DNA of 32,085 nt from Verrucomicrobiota bacterium. Its GTDB lineage: Bacteria > Verrucomicrobiota > Verrucomicrobiia > Limisphaerales > JACRJZ01. The notes beneath the pieces were generated by a model. The model was not told the DNA's origin and made no database searches. It saw only the letters and a list, made by a program, of their open reading frames with translations. The number at the start of each line of letters is the position of its first letter. Positions within the stretch are counted from its first letter, which is position 1. The stretch covers positions 1 to 32,085 of the forward strand of contig JACRJZ010000029.1 in assembly GCA_016219875.1 (NCBI GenBank). The letters are read 5' to 3'. Shown one piece after another: positions 31,699 through 32,085 of the stretch. Made by a program: the position numbers and the translations under genes.

Positions 31699-32085
31699 AT
31701 GAAAACCTGGATCCAACTCCTGACCCTCGCGGCGTGCCCGTGGTCCGCGCTGGCGCTGGCCCAGCCAGCGGCCCCAGCGGACGCCCTGCCCGCCGAAGTG
31801 CCGCGCTGGGAACTGCACGAGTTCGAGTTGTCCGGGCGCCGTCACGTGGAGAACCCTGACCGCGATGCGGCGCTGGCAGGTGAGTTCACCGCGCCGTCGG
31901 GCAAGACCGTCACCGTCGAAGGCTCAGACATCCTGAGCTGTCCACACGGTTTTGTGGAGGCCAGGAATCGAGATGAAGCGGCGTTCACCGGGTCAGGGGA
32001 CCCGGCCTACAGGAAAGGCGTGCCTTGTAGGCCCGGTGCCCTCACCGGGCGGCCCAGGCGCGTTCCACGGCTCTGGATGTCTGAG
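31699..32085 (+). CDS. secreted DUF5060-like protein, partial, with repeat-derived 3' frame
   Basis: An open frame from ATG 31699 to the window end, 129 codons without a stop. It begins MKTWIQLLTLAACPWSALAL, a signal peptide. Residues about 33-80, including VPRWELHEFELSGRRHVENP and AALAGEFTAPSGKTVTVEG, match the beginning of DUF5060 domains that precede DUF4038 putative glycoside hydrolases. There the family expects a DGG..W strand; instead SDILSCPHGFVEARNRDEAA follows, and then the second GGGTCAGGGGACCCGG-type palindrome is read through (TGSGDPAYRKGVPCRPGALT). So the domain is either interrupted by repeat insertion or ends here. Its position after the fucosidase fits a glycan-use cluster. 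It is cut by the window edge. Confidence 0.6.
   Translation, partial: MKTWIQLLTLAACPWSALALAQPAAPADALPAEVPRWELHEFELSGRRHVENPDRDAALAGEFTAPSGKTVTVEGSDILSCPHGFVEARNRDEAAFTGSGDPAYRKGVPCRPGALTGRPRRVPRLWMSE
31987..32070. repeat. GGGTCAGGGGACCCGG-type palindrome, copy 2
   Basis: ACCGGGTCAGGGGACCCGGC then CTACAG, a short spacer, TTGTAGGCCCGGTGCCCTCA and CCGGGCGG, ending GTTCCACGG. It is nearly identical in the core to 10934-11043 but differs in the spacer. It lies within the open frame of the last, partial gene. Confidence 0.9.

Noticed and set aside
1..32085. tRNA, rRNA or complete insertion sequence
   Set aside because: No cloverleaf-like or rRNA-like sequence and no transposase gene was recognised; only a group II intron 3' end and small palindromes.

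Overview
This is a GC-rich (roughly 60-65 % by eye) bacterial chromosomal window that looks like Verrucomicrobiota, most plausibly a Pedosphaeraceae/Limisphaerales-type soil or freshwater lineage. The pointers are a Hanks-type kinase fused to WD40 propellers, a YncE-propeller/phosphoesterase lipoprotein, a GYF_2 membrane protein, a ThuA protein beside a GH29 fucosidase, a Tat-exported sugar isomerase-like protein, and many palindromic repeats between genes. The lineage is an inference from gene content; there is no rRNA or marker phylogeny here.

Layout. 1-140: the 3' end of a group II intron (domains V and VI), whose reverse transcriptase would lie upstream. 188-2316 (-): a multi-pass membrane protein and a frameshifted GYF_2 protein. 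2592-3488 (+): ornithine carbamoyltransferase. 3659-8838 (-): RluA pseudouridine synthase, SurA/PpiD-like membrane-anchored chaperone, TlpA-like thioredoxin with a helical tail, TauE/SafE permease. 9169-10893 (+): TatD nuclease and Tat-exported TIM-barrel protein. 11046-13374 (-): APC permease and a papain-like protease. 13712-17895 (+): a tandem degenerate Kdo/LPS-kinase-like protein, an inositol-monophosphatase-family enzyme carrying a repeat-derived insert, a DHH phosphoesterase and a small membrane protein. 17896-19715 (-): O6-alkylguanine-DNA alkyltransferase, a 27-residue membrane peptide and two coiled-coil/C-terminal-TM proteins. 20106-22850 (+): YncE/phosphoesterase lipoprotein. 23010-26552 (-): kinase-WD40 receptor. 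26664-31616 (+): a frameshifted small protein, AAA_14/DUF4143 ATPase, ThuA protein and alpha-L-fucosidase. 31699-end (+): a partial DUF5060-like secreted protein. Most genes are housekeeping or ordinary accessory genes in short, mixed-strand runs rather than one large operon.

The unusual part is between, and sometimes inside, the genes. At least six copies of one palindrome (arms GTAGCAGCCGACGTGAGGAG / CTCCTCACGTCGGCTGCTAC, each extended by GCTC or GAGC toward the loop) sit in the window. One is embedded in frame in the middle of the inositol-monophosphatase-family gene and one forms the N-terminus of the fucosidase. Further unrelated hairpin families occupy most other gaps: several built from 7-8 bp tandem words, a GTAGCGCAGG type, and a GGGTCAGGGGACCCGG type whose second copy lies in the open frame of the last gene. 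This resembles the logic of Rickettsia palindromic elements that create new peptide segments. It is the feature of the window I consider most worth following.
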